A stretch of DNA of 22,432 nucleotides from JBBTIS01 sp038059855 (GTDB taxonomy: Bacteria > Elusimicrobiota > Elusimicrobia > JACQPE01): NCBI GenBank assembly GCA_964357255.1, contig CAYHKQ010000041.1, forward strand, positions 1 to 22,432. Reading direction: 5' to 3'. The notes under the pieces were generated by a model. The model ran no database searches. It was not told where the DNA came from and worked only from the letters and a program-made list of their open reading frames with translations. Positions 1-6,565 of the stretch are shown here, in pieces. Made by a program: the position numbers and the translations under genes. Every line of letters starts with the position of its first letter. Positions within the stretch are counted from its first letter, which is position 1.

Positions 1-4
1 AGCC

Positions 5-77
5 GCTCATGGTGAGCCTGTCGAACCATGAGCCAAGACTGCGGGAACGCCCATCCTTCGACAGGCTCAGGATGAGC
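5..77. repeat. REP-like pair of inverted hairpin units
   Basis: There are two units in opposite orientation. Unit 1 (5-33) has arms GCTCATGGT and ACCATGAGC around the loop GAGCCTGTCGA. Unit 2 (52-77), read on the minus strand, has the same loop but a stem of the type CATCCT/AGGATG. The stem bases differ between units while pairing is kept and the loop is conserved. A closely related pair lies at 19971-20041. The arrangement is typical of dispersed REP-type elements. No coding function is seen in 1-114. Confidence 0.75.
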
Positions 78-114
78 GGGAAACTTCAGACCGCCAAAGT
101 CTTACTACGCGGCG

Positions 115-807
115 TTACAGGCGCTCGAGGCCGTTTGGTTTGGTATTCCAGCAAGAGATTTGGAAAGTCCCCTCGCGCCTCCGGCGCTCGGTGGGTCCCA
201 GGCCACCGGACAGGGGCCTTTTGCGCCAGCTTAATTTCCCGATATTTCCCGGCTTGACCTTAAGAGTCTTTTCGCGGACCCGGCGTTCGAATTCCCCCTC
301 CACAAGAGTCAAAAAATACCGTAGGCGGCCATTGCTGGTAACGACCAGTATGCTGTCATGCTCTGCGAATTTTCGCGTTATTTCATGGGCAAAATCGTGG
401 ACCTCTTGTTTTAAACCCGATGCCGAGCCGCCCCATCCGCCTTGCACGGGCCATTCGCAATCTTGCTCCCAGCGCTCAAACTCGTTACGACCAAAGCGTT
501 GGATCACCTCCTCATTGGTCAGCCCCGACCATTGCCCATAATCAATTTCATTGAGCCGCGGGTCATTATCAGCTTTAAGGGGCAATCGGAGTTTCGCGAT
601 CACGATTTCGGAGTATTCTTTCGTGCGCCTGAGCGCTCCGCAATAGACGGCTGACGGAGTGATTTTATTTTTGGCCAGGGCCTGAGCCAACTGCCGCGCC
701 TGTTCGCGGCCTTGCGCGGTCAACGGCAAATCATTCCTGGCTCCCACCCAGACGGATTTTTGGCCCGCCTCAAACGTATTGCCGTGGCGAGAGAGGATGA
801 GATTCAT
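115..807 (-). CDS. Histidine phosphatase superfamily protein, second catalytic His replaced
   Basis: This 230-aa protein has the phosphoglycerate-mutase/acid-phosphatase fold. The N-terminal phosphohistidine motif is R7-H8-G9. The downstream LNEIDYGQWSGLT stretch (residues 85-97) matches the family's NE-x-x-GxWEG region. The second conserved motif, normally S-H-G, reads S158-N159-G160, so one catalytic His is Asn; the codon is AAT. This may reduce or abolish phosphatase activity, or the protein may act on an unusual substrate. The family includes cofactor-dependent mutases, CobC-like and fructose-2,6-bisphosphatase-like enzymes, and I cannot assign a substrate. It is the last gene of a minus-strand run, 73 bases after kdsB, with a long hairpin in the gap. 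No strong Shine-Dalgarno precedes the ATG. Confidence 0.85.
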   Translation of the reverse strand: MNLILSRHGNTFEAGQKSVWVGARNDLPLTAQGREQARQLAQALAKNKITPSAVYCGALRRTKEYSEIVIAKLRLPLKADNDPRLNEIDYGQWSGLTNEEVIQRFGRNEFERWEQDCEWPVQGGWGGSASGLKQEVHDFAHEITRKFAEHDSILVVTSNGRLRYFLTLVEGEFERRVREKTLKVKPGNIGKLSWRKRPLSGGLGPTERRRREGTFQISCWNTKPNGLERL

Positions 808-812
808 AGCGG

Positions 813-875
813 CAAGGCCAAAGAGGCGAAGGAATAAAAATTTTCCTCATGGCCTTCGTGGCCTCTTTGGCCTTG
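813..875. repeat. Inverted repeat with 14-bp perfect arms between kdsB and the phosphatase gene
   Basis: The arms CAAGGCCAAAGAGG (813-826) and CCTCTTTGGCCTTG (862-875) pair perfectly, with extra GGCCTTC/GAAGG complementarity inside. On the plus strand the right arm is followed by a run of T (876-882), so it could terminate plus-strand transcription. On the minus strand it sits in the message between the two genes, where it could attenuate the downstream phosphatase gene or stabilise the kdsB message. It may also be a dispersed genomic repeat. Confidence 0.6.
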
Positions 876-880
876 TTTTT

Positions 881-1672
881 TTATACCAGTTCCCCTTCCC
901 GTTCAATGATCTCTTCGGCCACGGCTACGTCCTCGGGGTTGTCAATGGACCAGGGAGTCCTTCCGCGATAGTCCACGGGGACGACCCTGATGGCGATTCC
1001 ATAATGCAGGGCGCGTAATTGCTCCAGGCTCTCCATTTCTTCGAGGGGCGAGGGTGTCAGCATCGAATATTTTTCGAGCGCCGCGCGGCGGTAGGCATAA
1101 AGGCCGACATGGCGGTAGATGGGAGGCGTCTTAATCGTCTTGTTTCGGACGAACGGAATGGGCGATTTGGAAAAATAAAGAGCGTTGAATCGGCTCTCAA
1201 AGACGACGAAAGTGCCGCTTGCTTTGCCGTTTTTTTTGGCTTCGAGCAATTGTTCGTACTGGGACCAGTTGAGCGCCGCGGCCGGCGTGGCCCAGGAGAC
1301 AGTCGGGTCTTGAATCATGGCTTCAACCACAGGCTCGATAACCCATGGCGGAGTCAGCGCCGCGTCGCCTTGCAGATTAACGATAATTTCCGCCCGGGTT
1401 TTTAATTGGCGAACAGCGTCCCATGTGCGCTCCGTGCCGTTTCGGCACTCGGGTCTGGTGATCAGCGCTTCGGCGCCGAAGGATCGGGCGTGCCGCGCGA
1501 TGCGCTCATCATCCGTGGCGATATAAACTTCAGCCGCCCCTTTAACCGCTTTAGCGATGCGCCATGTTCTCTCTAGCAGGGAACGCTCGTGGATTTTAGC
1601 CAGGGGTTTTCCTGGAAATCGTGTCGAGCCATAGCGCGCGGGAATGACGATAACGGGGCCTTGAGATGCCAA
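881..1672 (-). CDS. kdsB: 3-deoxy-manno-octulosonate cytidylyltransferase (CMP-Kdo synthetase)
   Basis: The enzyme activates Kdo with CTP to CMP-Kdo for the lipid A inner core, in the cytoplasm. At 263 aa it is close to the usual length of about 250. The nucleotide-binding start IPARYGSTRFPGKP (residues 10-23) is canonical, followed by ATDDERI, N78-G-T-E-R82, FSKSPIPF, RHVGLYAYR, LEQLRALHYG and a C-terminal DNPEDV motif. The usual QGDEP motif reads Q101-G-D-A-A105: the metal-binding Asp is kept but Glu-Pro is changed. The start is TTG at 1672, directly abutting the TAA of the small upstream gene (TAA|TTG) without its own Shine-Dalgarno, which implies translational coupling. A related CMP-sugar synthetase is possible, but the overall motif order favours KdsB. 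Confidence 0.85.
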   Translation of the reverse strand: MASQGPVIVIPARYGSTRFPGKPLAKIHERSLLERTWRIAKAVKGAAEVYIATDDERIARHARSFGAEALITRPECRNGTERTWDAVRQLKTRAEIIVNLQGDAALTPPWVIEPVVEAMIQDPTVSWATPAAALNWSQYEQLLEAKKNGKASGTFVVFESRFNALYFSKSPIPFVRNKTIKTPPIYRHVGLYAYRRAALEKYSMLTPSPLEEMESLEQLRALHYGIAIRVVPVDYRGRTPWSIDNPEDVAVAEEIIEREGELV

Positions 1673-1846
1673 TTATCTGATTCTCGAAAGCGTGCCGTCG
1701 AGGATTTTTTCTACCAAGGTATTCCACTGATTCTTGGTTAACTCGGCTACCTTGCCGTTTTCTCCGATCGTCACTTTGCCGTCTTTGTGTAATTCCACGC
1801 TGGGGCAGTAACTTTCGTCAAGTTTGCATAACGTCACTTTTTCCAT
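1673..1846 (-). CDS. Small conserved-looking protein of 57 aa, coupled to kdsB
   Basis: The ORF reads from ATG at 1844-1846 to TAA at 1673-1675, too short for ordinary length cut-offs. A strong Shine-Dalgarno (GGAGGT) lies about 7 bases upstream of the ATG. The 57-aa product starts MEKVTLCKLDESYCPSV, has two Cys (7 and 14), a hydrophilic GKVTIGENGK turn, and a C-terminal LTKNQWNTLVEKILDG segment that looks like a short helix. It resembles small hypothetical proteins with a 'VTIGE...LT..EW..L..KI..G' pattern, but I do not know a function. Its stop codon touches the TTG start of kdsB, so at least its translation probably feeds kdsB. The Cys pair might bind metal; this is inference. Confidence 0.75.
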   Translation of the reverse strand: MEKVTLCKLDESYCPSVELHKDGKVTIGENGKVAELTKNQWNTLVEKILDGTLSRIR

Positions 1847-1860
1847 TAGGACACCTCCGT

Positions 1861-1905
1861 CGCTATGTTTAGCAAGGACAATGATTGCCCTTGCTAAACA
1901 TAGCG
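1861..1905. repeat. Perfect 17-bp inverted repeat upstream of the small-gene/kdsB operon
   Basis: The arms CGCTATGTTTAGCAAGG (1861-1877) and CCTTGCTAAACATAGCG (1889-1905) are perfectly complementary around an 11-base loop. The element lies 14 bases upstream of the start codon of the 57-aa gene, just before its Shine-Dalgarno on the minus strand. There is no T-run after it on either strand, so it is not a classical intrinsic terminator. It could be a 5'-UTR hairpin, an operator, or a dispersed palindrome. Confidence 0.65.
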
Positions 1906-1930
1906 TAAATTGAAAGGAGTTTTTAATCCA

Positions 1931-1967
1931 GGGACTTTAGTCCCATTGCTTTTTGGGACTAAAGTCC
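1931..1967. repeat. Double GGACTTTAGTCC dyad
   Basis: GGGACTTTAGTCCC (1931-1944) is itself a palindrome and is followed by GGGACTAAAGTCC (1955-1967). The two also form an outer stem with each other: GGACTTTAGTCCCA pairs with TGGGACTAAAGTCC. Related words occur at 5593-5655, 6461-6517 and 22120-22210, always between genes. Its right edge touches the stop codon of the lipoprotein gene. Confidence 0.65.
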
Positions 1968-2614
1968 TAAAGTTTTGAATGAGGCGGGAGCGTGCCATCG
2001 AGTTGCGCTTTTTTGATCTGAATTAACGCCTCGAGAACACGGTCCGTCAGGTTCCAGGATGGGTTGAGGTAGAGCAGGGGGCTTGACTGGCTGTCCATAA
2101 CGACCTGGGCGCCGATTTCCTGGGCCGCTTGGGCGGTTGCCGATTGTATGTCACGCTCGACTTCGGAGGCCATTTTTTCTTCGTTGGAAAATTCCTTTTT
2201 GACGAGATTTTCAGCTTTGGTTACACTGCGATAGGCGCCGGCTCCTGCGGCTACGGCTGGGTAGACGGACGCAAGGCGTAAAACTTGGTCAGCGGCTTTT
2301 TTGAAATTGGACCAAATTTTGGCAAGAGGCTGTTTTTGTTTGAGATAGTAGCCGTTGTAGGCTTTGGCAAGGCCGGGATCATTCAGGAGGGCGTTGAGAT
2401 AGCGCGCGCTCAACTCGCCGTGGCTGACGTAAAAGGTTGCGGGCGCCACGGCGGCGTTGACCGGCGCGGAGGAAGCGGCGCGCGCGTTTTCGGCCGAGGG
2501 TTTTGTCGAAGCGGTCGCGGTTGATTGGGTAGCCGTAGAGGCGCGGCGACGGCCGGCACAGCCGCTCACCGCCACTGCCGCCAAAAGAAGAATAGCCGCC
2601 AATGTAGAATTCAT
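1967..2614 (-). CDS. Predicted lipoprotein, function unknown
   Basis: This 215-aa protein has a type-II signal peptide: a hydrophobic stretch (residues 5-16) ending in the lipobox VSG-C19, so it is probably lipid-anchored in the envelope. An Ala/Ser/Thr-rich low-complexity linker (20-60) follows. The rest is mainly helical, with a Tyr-rich patch (residues 93-104 region: YLNALLN...YNGYYLK) and an EKMASEVERDIQSATAQAAQE helix. I recognise no family. The ATG lies 3 bases after the stop of the upstream repeat-rich secreted protein, with no separate strong Shine-Dalgarno, so translation is probably coupled and the two products may work together in the envelope. Confidence 0.75.
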   Translation of the reverse strand: MNSTLAAILLLAAVAVSGCAGRRRASTATQSTATASTKPSAENARAASSAPVNAAVAPATFYVSHGELSARYLNALLNDPGLAKAYNGYYLKQKQPLAKIWSNFKKAADQVLRLASVYPAVAAGAGAYRSVTKAENLVKKEFSNEEKMASEVERDIQSATAQAAQEIGAQVVMDSQSSPLLYLNPSWNLTDRVLEALIQIKKAQLDGTLPPHSKL

Positions 2615-2617
2615 TTT

Positions 2618-5506
2618 TTATGGAAGGGCGTTTAAGACCTTTCGGGCCAAGGCCTGCGTTTTTGGGTCCGAACTCTCGGCCCCCAGGCGTTGGATTTCGG
2701 CGCAAGGGGGCCTGCCCAGCTTGGCCAGAGCCCGGACCGCGGCAAAGCGCACCGTGTAATCCTCGTCCTGGAGCAACTCGGGGGCCTTGGCGCAAAGTTC
2801 GCGGAACTCGGCGCGGCCCAGGCCCACCACAGCCCAGCGCCGCACGTCTCGGTCTGAATCCTTAAATTTGGCAAGGAGCGGGGCCGCGGCATTCTCAAGA
2901 GCCTTGAGTTCTCTGATCCGACCCTTGAGCCATGCGCGCCACTGTTCGTTATGAGTCTTTAGCCATTCGGCGGCCTTTTGAGCCGCGCTCATTAGGGCCT
3001 GGTCTTGGGGCAAACCGGCAAAATAATTTTGCCATTCGTCTTGAGTCAATCCAGTTCCAAAAAGCATTTGAAGCATTGTAATTTTTTCTTCTCCATTGAG
3101 CCATTGTGCCACCTCTTGGGATTTGAAAGGTTCGCTCAGGGCCAGGAGGTTTTCCAATTTTTTGACATAACTTTTATCGGCAATTCTGGCCAGGGCCCGG
3201 GCCGCTTGTTTGCGCGCCTTGGGTGAGGGATCGTTCAGGGAAAAGGAGATGGCTTCGACAGAGTTCGCGGCTCTTAAATCGCCTAAAAGATAAAGGGCGC
3301 GGCTTCGTTCCTTCTCATCGAGCTTGGCTAGGCGGTCTCTGAGCGCCTGCGTTCCCATGGGTCCCAACAGGGCGAAAACTTCTTCGAGATTCATTATTGA
3401 GAAAACATCATGCGGATCAAGAAGCGTTAAAAATTGAGGCAGATTTTTTTGTTCAGCCGCTTTCCAAAGCAGAAATTTCGCCTCGGATTGGGCTAATCCG
3501 CCGCCGCCCCACCAGCCGGCTAGAGCCAGATATTCCGATAGTTGCGAACGCCCGCCGAGGGCCTTGGCGGCTTGCAAGCGGTTTTCCAGGTAGGAATTTT
3601 CTTGGCCTATCTGTTGTGCGGAATTTTGCGGTTCGTTTGTTTTAATGGAGGAAACCGCCATGCCAAAATTCCATGCGTTTTCATCCCAATAGGCCAGTCC
3701 CAAATCTCCCTCTTGTTTCATCCAGGGTTTAGTGGAAACAGCCTGGCTGGTCCAGTCCGGCCCGCCCCCGGCGTCAATCACAAGGCCAATGCCCTGGGAC
3801 TGGCGTTTTTCATCCCAACTACTCGAGCCGATGGCCGAGGGATTGGCGGCGTGTTGATCCTGGCCGCCTGCGTCAAGGAGGAGGCCGAACCCGCCGGCAT
3901 TGGAAGCGCCTTGCTGGACAAAGCCCGCCGTGTCCATGGCGTAAATGTCCTGGCCGAGCCCGTCCCATAAAACGCCGAGCGCGTAATCATGCCCGGCTCC
4001 CTGGGAAACGGCCCAACTCGCATAGACGTCATTGCCGGAATCATCCAGTAAAACGCCTGCCGCAAAATGCGCGCCCGCGCCTTGCGCGTAGCGTCGGGCA
4101 AGATAGCGGTCATTGCCCGCGCCGTCGGCCAATAGGCCAAGGCCCAGCCAATACCCGGAGCCTTGGCCGAAATAATCAATTTGATAAACGTCATTGCCGA
4201 GCGCGTCCGACAAAATCCCGATTCCGCCCGCGGCCCGGTCGCGCCATCCCTGGCCAAAACCTTGCGAAAGGCTTTGGCTTACCTCGCCTTGGCGGAACCC
4301 GCCGTATTGTTCCATCCAACCTCGGGGATCGGACTTAATGCCTCCGGCCAGGTAATTATCGTTGCCATTTTGGTCCGCCAGGAGGCCGGCGCCCCCTGGA
4401 AGCCCTACGCCCTGGCCGAAATATCCGGTTTGATAGGTGTCGTTTCCTTCGCCGTCTAAAAGAAGCCCAGCCCCCCAGGCTCCGGCGCCCTGAGCGAAGG
4501 CCTGGGCTTGATAAGAGTCCCGGCCTTTTAAATCCCATAGAATTCCGACCCCCAATAAGGCGGCTCCTTGCGCCATGTTTTGAGCTTTATAGGTGTCATC
4601 CCCGAGCGCATCCGCTAAAATTCCGATTCCGAAAATGCCGCTTCCCTGACCTGCGCCTGAGCTTAGATAAACGTCCGATCCCGCCAGATCGAGAGCCACG
4701 GCCACAGAGGCGTTTGCGTGGGCAATTTCCGAATCGTAAAAATCATCGCCGCCAGGATCAATAATCAGAAACGCTTGTTCTCGATAATGGTCTCTTCCAT
4801 TTGTTCCGACGACGACGTTTCCAAGCGGGGTCGTTATTTTAGCCGGCGCCAAGCGGCGGACCGAGGCGGCATGCTCCATGAGAACCGGCAGTTCCCGCTC
4901 AATGGTTTTGGCGAGCGCTTTGGCCGCAGTCAAAACACGGCGCAAGGGGTATTTTTTGATAAGGTCCAATCGCGTCGCCTCCTTTTCCCACCACGTCTGA
5001 CGCGGGCTTTGCAGGACCGGAAGTTTGTTCGCGCCGAGCGTGAGTTCAGGCAGAAGAAAATCAGCCAATTCTTCGCGAGCGTTTTGCGGCAGGGTTGCGA
5101 GCGCGGCTTGAAGCTCCTCTTGAGCCAGGACCATAGAGAGGAAAATTTTGCGAATAGCCCGGCGAAATTCCCGGTTCCCCGGCAGTTTGCCCAGGTCAAA
5201 GGCGCTTGGGCCTGGGCCGGCCAAGGCGTTTTCTTCGAGGTCAAGATATTTTATTTGCAATCGGAGCAGTTCCAAAGGAGCCGCCGAGCCGCGAATTTCC
5301 TCGGCCATCAGGCGCGCGCGCTCCGCCGCGCCCAAAGGCTTATCCAAAAATTTCTCCACTAAAGAAAATTTGAAGGGATCCTCGATGTCCTGATGGCGCA
5401 GAGTGAAGTCTGAGGAACTAATAAGCAATCGCTCATCAACCGTTTGCCATCGGTCCGCTTGAGCCTGGGCCGGGGCCAATAGAACGAGCGCCGCCAAAAA
5501 TTTCAC
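2618..5506 (-). CDS. Large secreted protein with Gly/Asp/Tyr repeats and C-terminal HEAT-like repeats
   Basis: This 962-aa protein starts with a Sec signal peptide (residues 1-17, cleavage after AQA). Residues 20-240 are mostly helical. Residues 248-590 hold about ten copies of a unit of roughly 25-30 residues with the pattern 'GxGxLxDxxGxDxYxAxxxxQGxG' (for example LLDGEGNDTYQT, LADGAGNDRYLA, LLDDSGNDVYAS). It resembles Asp/Gly-rich beta-roll or beta-helix repeats, but is not the standard RTX nonapeptide. Residues 715-960 contain HEAT/PBS-lyase-like helical repeats, clearest at DSDRDVRRWAVVGLGR (884-899) and EDYTVRFAAVRALAKLG. The start used is GTG at 5504-5506, chosen because the signal peptide begins there; no good Shine-Dalgarno is visible. 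It is followed by the coupled lipoprotein gene. Likely an envelope or surface scaffold; the ligand is unknown. Confidence 0.85.
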   Translation of the reverse strand: MKFLAALVLLAPAQAQADRWQTVDERLLISSSDFTLRHQDIEDPFKFSLVEKFLDKPLGAAERARLMAEEIRGSAAPLELLRLQIKYLDLEENALAGPGPSAFDLGKLPGNREFRRAIRKIFLSMVLAQEELQAALATLPQNAREELADFLLPELTLGANKLPVLQSPRQTWWEKEATRLDLIKKYPLRRVLTAAKALAKTIERELPVLMEHAASVRRLAPAKITTPLGNVVVGTNGRDHYREQAFLIIDPGGDDFYDSEIAHANASVAVALDLAGSDVYLSSGAGQGSGIFGIGILADALGDDTYKAQNMAQGAALLGVGILWDLKGRDSYQAQAFAQGAGAWGAGLLLDGEGNDTYQTGYFGQGVGLPGGAGLLADQNGNDNYLAGGIKSDPRGWMEQYGGFRQGEVSQSLSQGFGQGWRDRAAGGIGILSDALGNDVYQIDYFGQGSGYWLGLGLLADGAGNDRYLARRYAQGAGAHFAAGVLLDDSGNDVYASWAVSQGAGHDYALGVLWDGLGQDIYAMDTAGFVQQGASNAGGFGLLLDAGGQDQHAANPSAIGSSSWDEKRQSQGIGLVIDAGGGPDWTSQAVSTKPWMKQEGDLGLAYWDENAWNFGMAVSSIKTNEPQNSAQQIGQENSYLENRLQAAKALGGRSQLSEYLALAGWWGGGGLAQSEAKFLLWKAAEQKNLPQFLTLLDPHDVFSIMNLEEVFALLGPMGTQALRDRLAKLDEKERSRALYLLGDLRAANSVEAISFSLNDPSPKARKQAARALARIADKSYVKKLENLLALSEPFKSQEVAQWLNGEEKITMLQMLFGTGLTQDEWQNYFAGLPQDQALMSAAQKAAEWLKTHNEQWRAWLKGRIRELKALENAAAPLLAKFKDSDRDVRRWAVVGLGRAEFRELCAKAPELLQDEDYTVRFAAVRALAKLGRPPCAEIQRLGAESSDPKTQALARKVLNALP

Positions 5507-5592
5507 ATCACGATTATGGCAAGTATAAATTCGGAAAAGACGAATCCACAGAAAACATTTTTTTGTTTGCCTGGTAATTATTGATGTGGCGC

Positions 5593-5714
5593 TAGTCTTT
5601 AGACCCTATTGGCGATAGGACTTGAGGACCTTGAATTTTAGGACTTTAGGCCCAAGACAAAAGGTTGGTTTCATGCAAAAATACAGTGTCTCAATGTTAG
5701 CGGAAAAAACATAA
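5593..5714 (+). repeat. 122-bp dispersed leader-type repeat, copy A
   Basis: This segment matches 22151-22272 with only three differences (two adjacent bases at 5665-5666 and one at 5690). It contains a short hairpin CCTAT-TGGCG-ATAGG, two ACTTTAG-type words and a 13-codon ORF whose stop codon is exactly the right end of the homology. It sits directly upstream of the gene at 5735. Orientation is given relative to that ORF and the downstream gene. Confidence 0.85.
5673..5714 (+). CDS. Candidate 13-aa leader peptide (copy A)
   Basis: ATG at 5673 to TAA at 5712-5714 encodes MQKYSVSMLAEKT. An AAAAGG Shine-Dalgarno-like sequence ends 8 bases upstream. The copy at 22231-22272 encodes the identical peptide; the only change inside the ORF is GTC to GTT, which is synonymous. 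The stop is 20 bases before the ATG of the next gene, a position suited to a leader peptide that couples to or regulates it. With just two copies, chance conservation of a recent repeat cannot be excluded. Confidence 0.4.
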   Translation: MQKYSVSMLAEKT

Positions 5715-5734
5715 TTCATGGAGGAAAACAAATA

Positions 5735-6358
5735 ATGAGAAAGACACTGTTCGCAGTTTCGTTGGCGCTTTTGGCGTGGCCTTTGACGGCTAGAGCCGGT
5801 TCAGAGTCGGATCTCAATGATGCCGGCGTAGCATTGGCTCAGAAAGCGGCTAAAAACTTTGACGGGGCAGGCCAGGGGCAGGGCAAGAAGCGGTCGGATT
5901 CCAACGGCGTCGCGCTGGTGGACCGACAGGACAAGGTGGTTAAAACTTGGACCACGCCCGATTGGGAGAGTTGCCACCAGCATAACAGTCGCCCCAGGGA
6001 CGTAGCATCCGGCATCGAGCATTGCTCAAGGCGCCCAGCCATGAATGTCGAGAAGCATCAGAAGCGGAGCTCCTATGTCATTTATGATCGGGAAAAGTAT
6101 GTGAAATCGCAGGCGCTCAAGGGTATGTTCATTTGGGGCGGCGTGGGAGCGCTCACGGGCGCTTCGTTCGGATTGCTAACGGCGCTTGCCGCAGGCGCCC
6201 CAGGCGTACCTATTGTCATCTTGGCGGCGCTTATGGGCGGGCTCGGCTTTGCAGCCGGAGGCGCAACGGGGCTTGCTGTATATCGCAATCAGGCCATAAA
6301 AAAACCGCGCGAGTTTACAGAGGAAAAAACCTATCTGAAAAAGACGCTACTAAAGTAA
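5735..6358 (+). CDS. Secreted/membrane protein with C-terminal glycine-rich hydrophobic hairpin
   Basis: This 207-aa protein of unknown function has a signal peptide at residues 1-21 (ending ARA). A polar region with several His and two Cys (C80, C97) follows (25-120). Then come two hydrophobic Gly/Ala-rich segments (about 130-154 and 157-182) separated by a short Pro/Gly turn, and a basic tail. The Gly-rich membrane hairpin recalls glycine-zipper proteins, which insert in the envelope, but I cannot name a family. A GGAGG Shine-Dalgarno lies 10 bases before the ATG, and the gene is preceded by the 122-bp repeat. An intrinsic terminator 24 bases downstream ends the unit. The neighbour at 6566 has the same architecture, so the two may be distant paralogues or partners. 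Confidence 0.75.
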   Translation: MRKTLFAVSLALLAWPLTARAGSESDLNDAGVALAQKAAKNFDGAGQGQGKKRSDSNGVALVDRQDKVVKTWTTPDWESCHQHNSRPRDVASGIEHCSRRPAMNVEKHQKRSSYVIYDREKYVKSQALKGMFIWGGVGALTGASFGLLTALAAGAPGVPIVILAALMGGLGFAAGGATGLAVYRNQAIKKPREFTEEKTYLKKTLLK

Positions 6359-6381
6359 AAATTCAAACGAAAACGTAAAAG

Positions 6382-6408
6382 CCCCTGCTCAAAAGGCAGG
6401 GGTTTTTT
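6382..6408 (+). terminator. Intrinsic terminator after the 5735-6358 gene
   Basis: The stem CCCCTGC (6382-6388) pairs with GCAGGGG (6396-6402) over a 7-base loop and is followed directly by TTTTTT and a further T-rich stretch. It lies 24 bases after the stop codon. Confidence 0.9.
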
Positions 6409-6460
6409 GTTTTTAGAGGCAGGGTAAATAACTCTATGTTATTTTTAAGGAGCATGGGTC

Positions 6461-6518
6461 TAAAGTCCCTGAAACATTGGGACTTTAGGCGCCTGAAGAA
6501 TTAGGTCCAAAGTCCTAG
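6461..6518. repeat. ACTTTAG-type dyads upstream of the 6566 gene
   Basis: TAAAGTCCC (6461-6469) and GGGACTTTA (6479-6487) form a perfect 9-bp inverted repeat with a 9-base loop. A related word, AGGTCCAAAGTCCTAG, follows at 6503-6518. They lie in the 207-bp gap between two secreted-protein genes, about 50-100 bases upstream of the second. They may be a regulatory site or a dispersed intergenic repeat. Confidence 0.5.
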
Positions 6519-6565
6519 ATAAGCGATCTCCTTCTGGGTCAATCTATATTCAAGGAAGGTGATTT

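Noticed and set aside
5..77. CRISPR repeats
   Set aside because: The units are inverted, only two per site, with no regular spacers and no cas genes nearby.
813..882. Intrinsic terminator for the minus-strand kdsB gene
   Set aside because: The T-run follows the hairpin only on the plus strand; on the minus strand no U-tract follows, so I list it as an inverted repeat only.
4718..5362. Plus-strand 214-aa open frame opposite the repeat-rich secreted protein
   Set aside because: No recognisable motif and no ribosome-binding site; the minus-strand frame has a signal peptide and clear repeats, so this is an antisense shadow.
5593..5714. Known riboswitch (for example cyclic-di-GMP or cobalamin class) in the repeated leader
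   Set aside because: I could not find the conserved core motifs of these classes (no GCACGCACAGGGC-like core, no B12-box), and the conserved boundary at a stop codon points to a different explanation.
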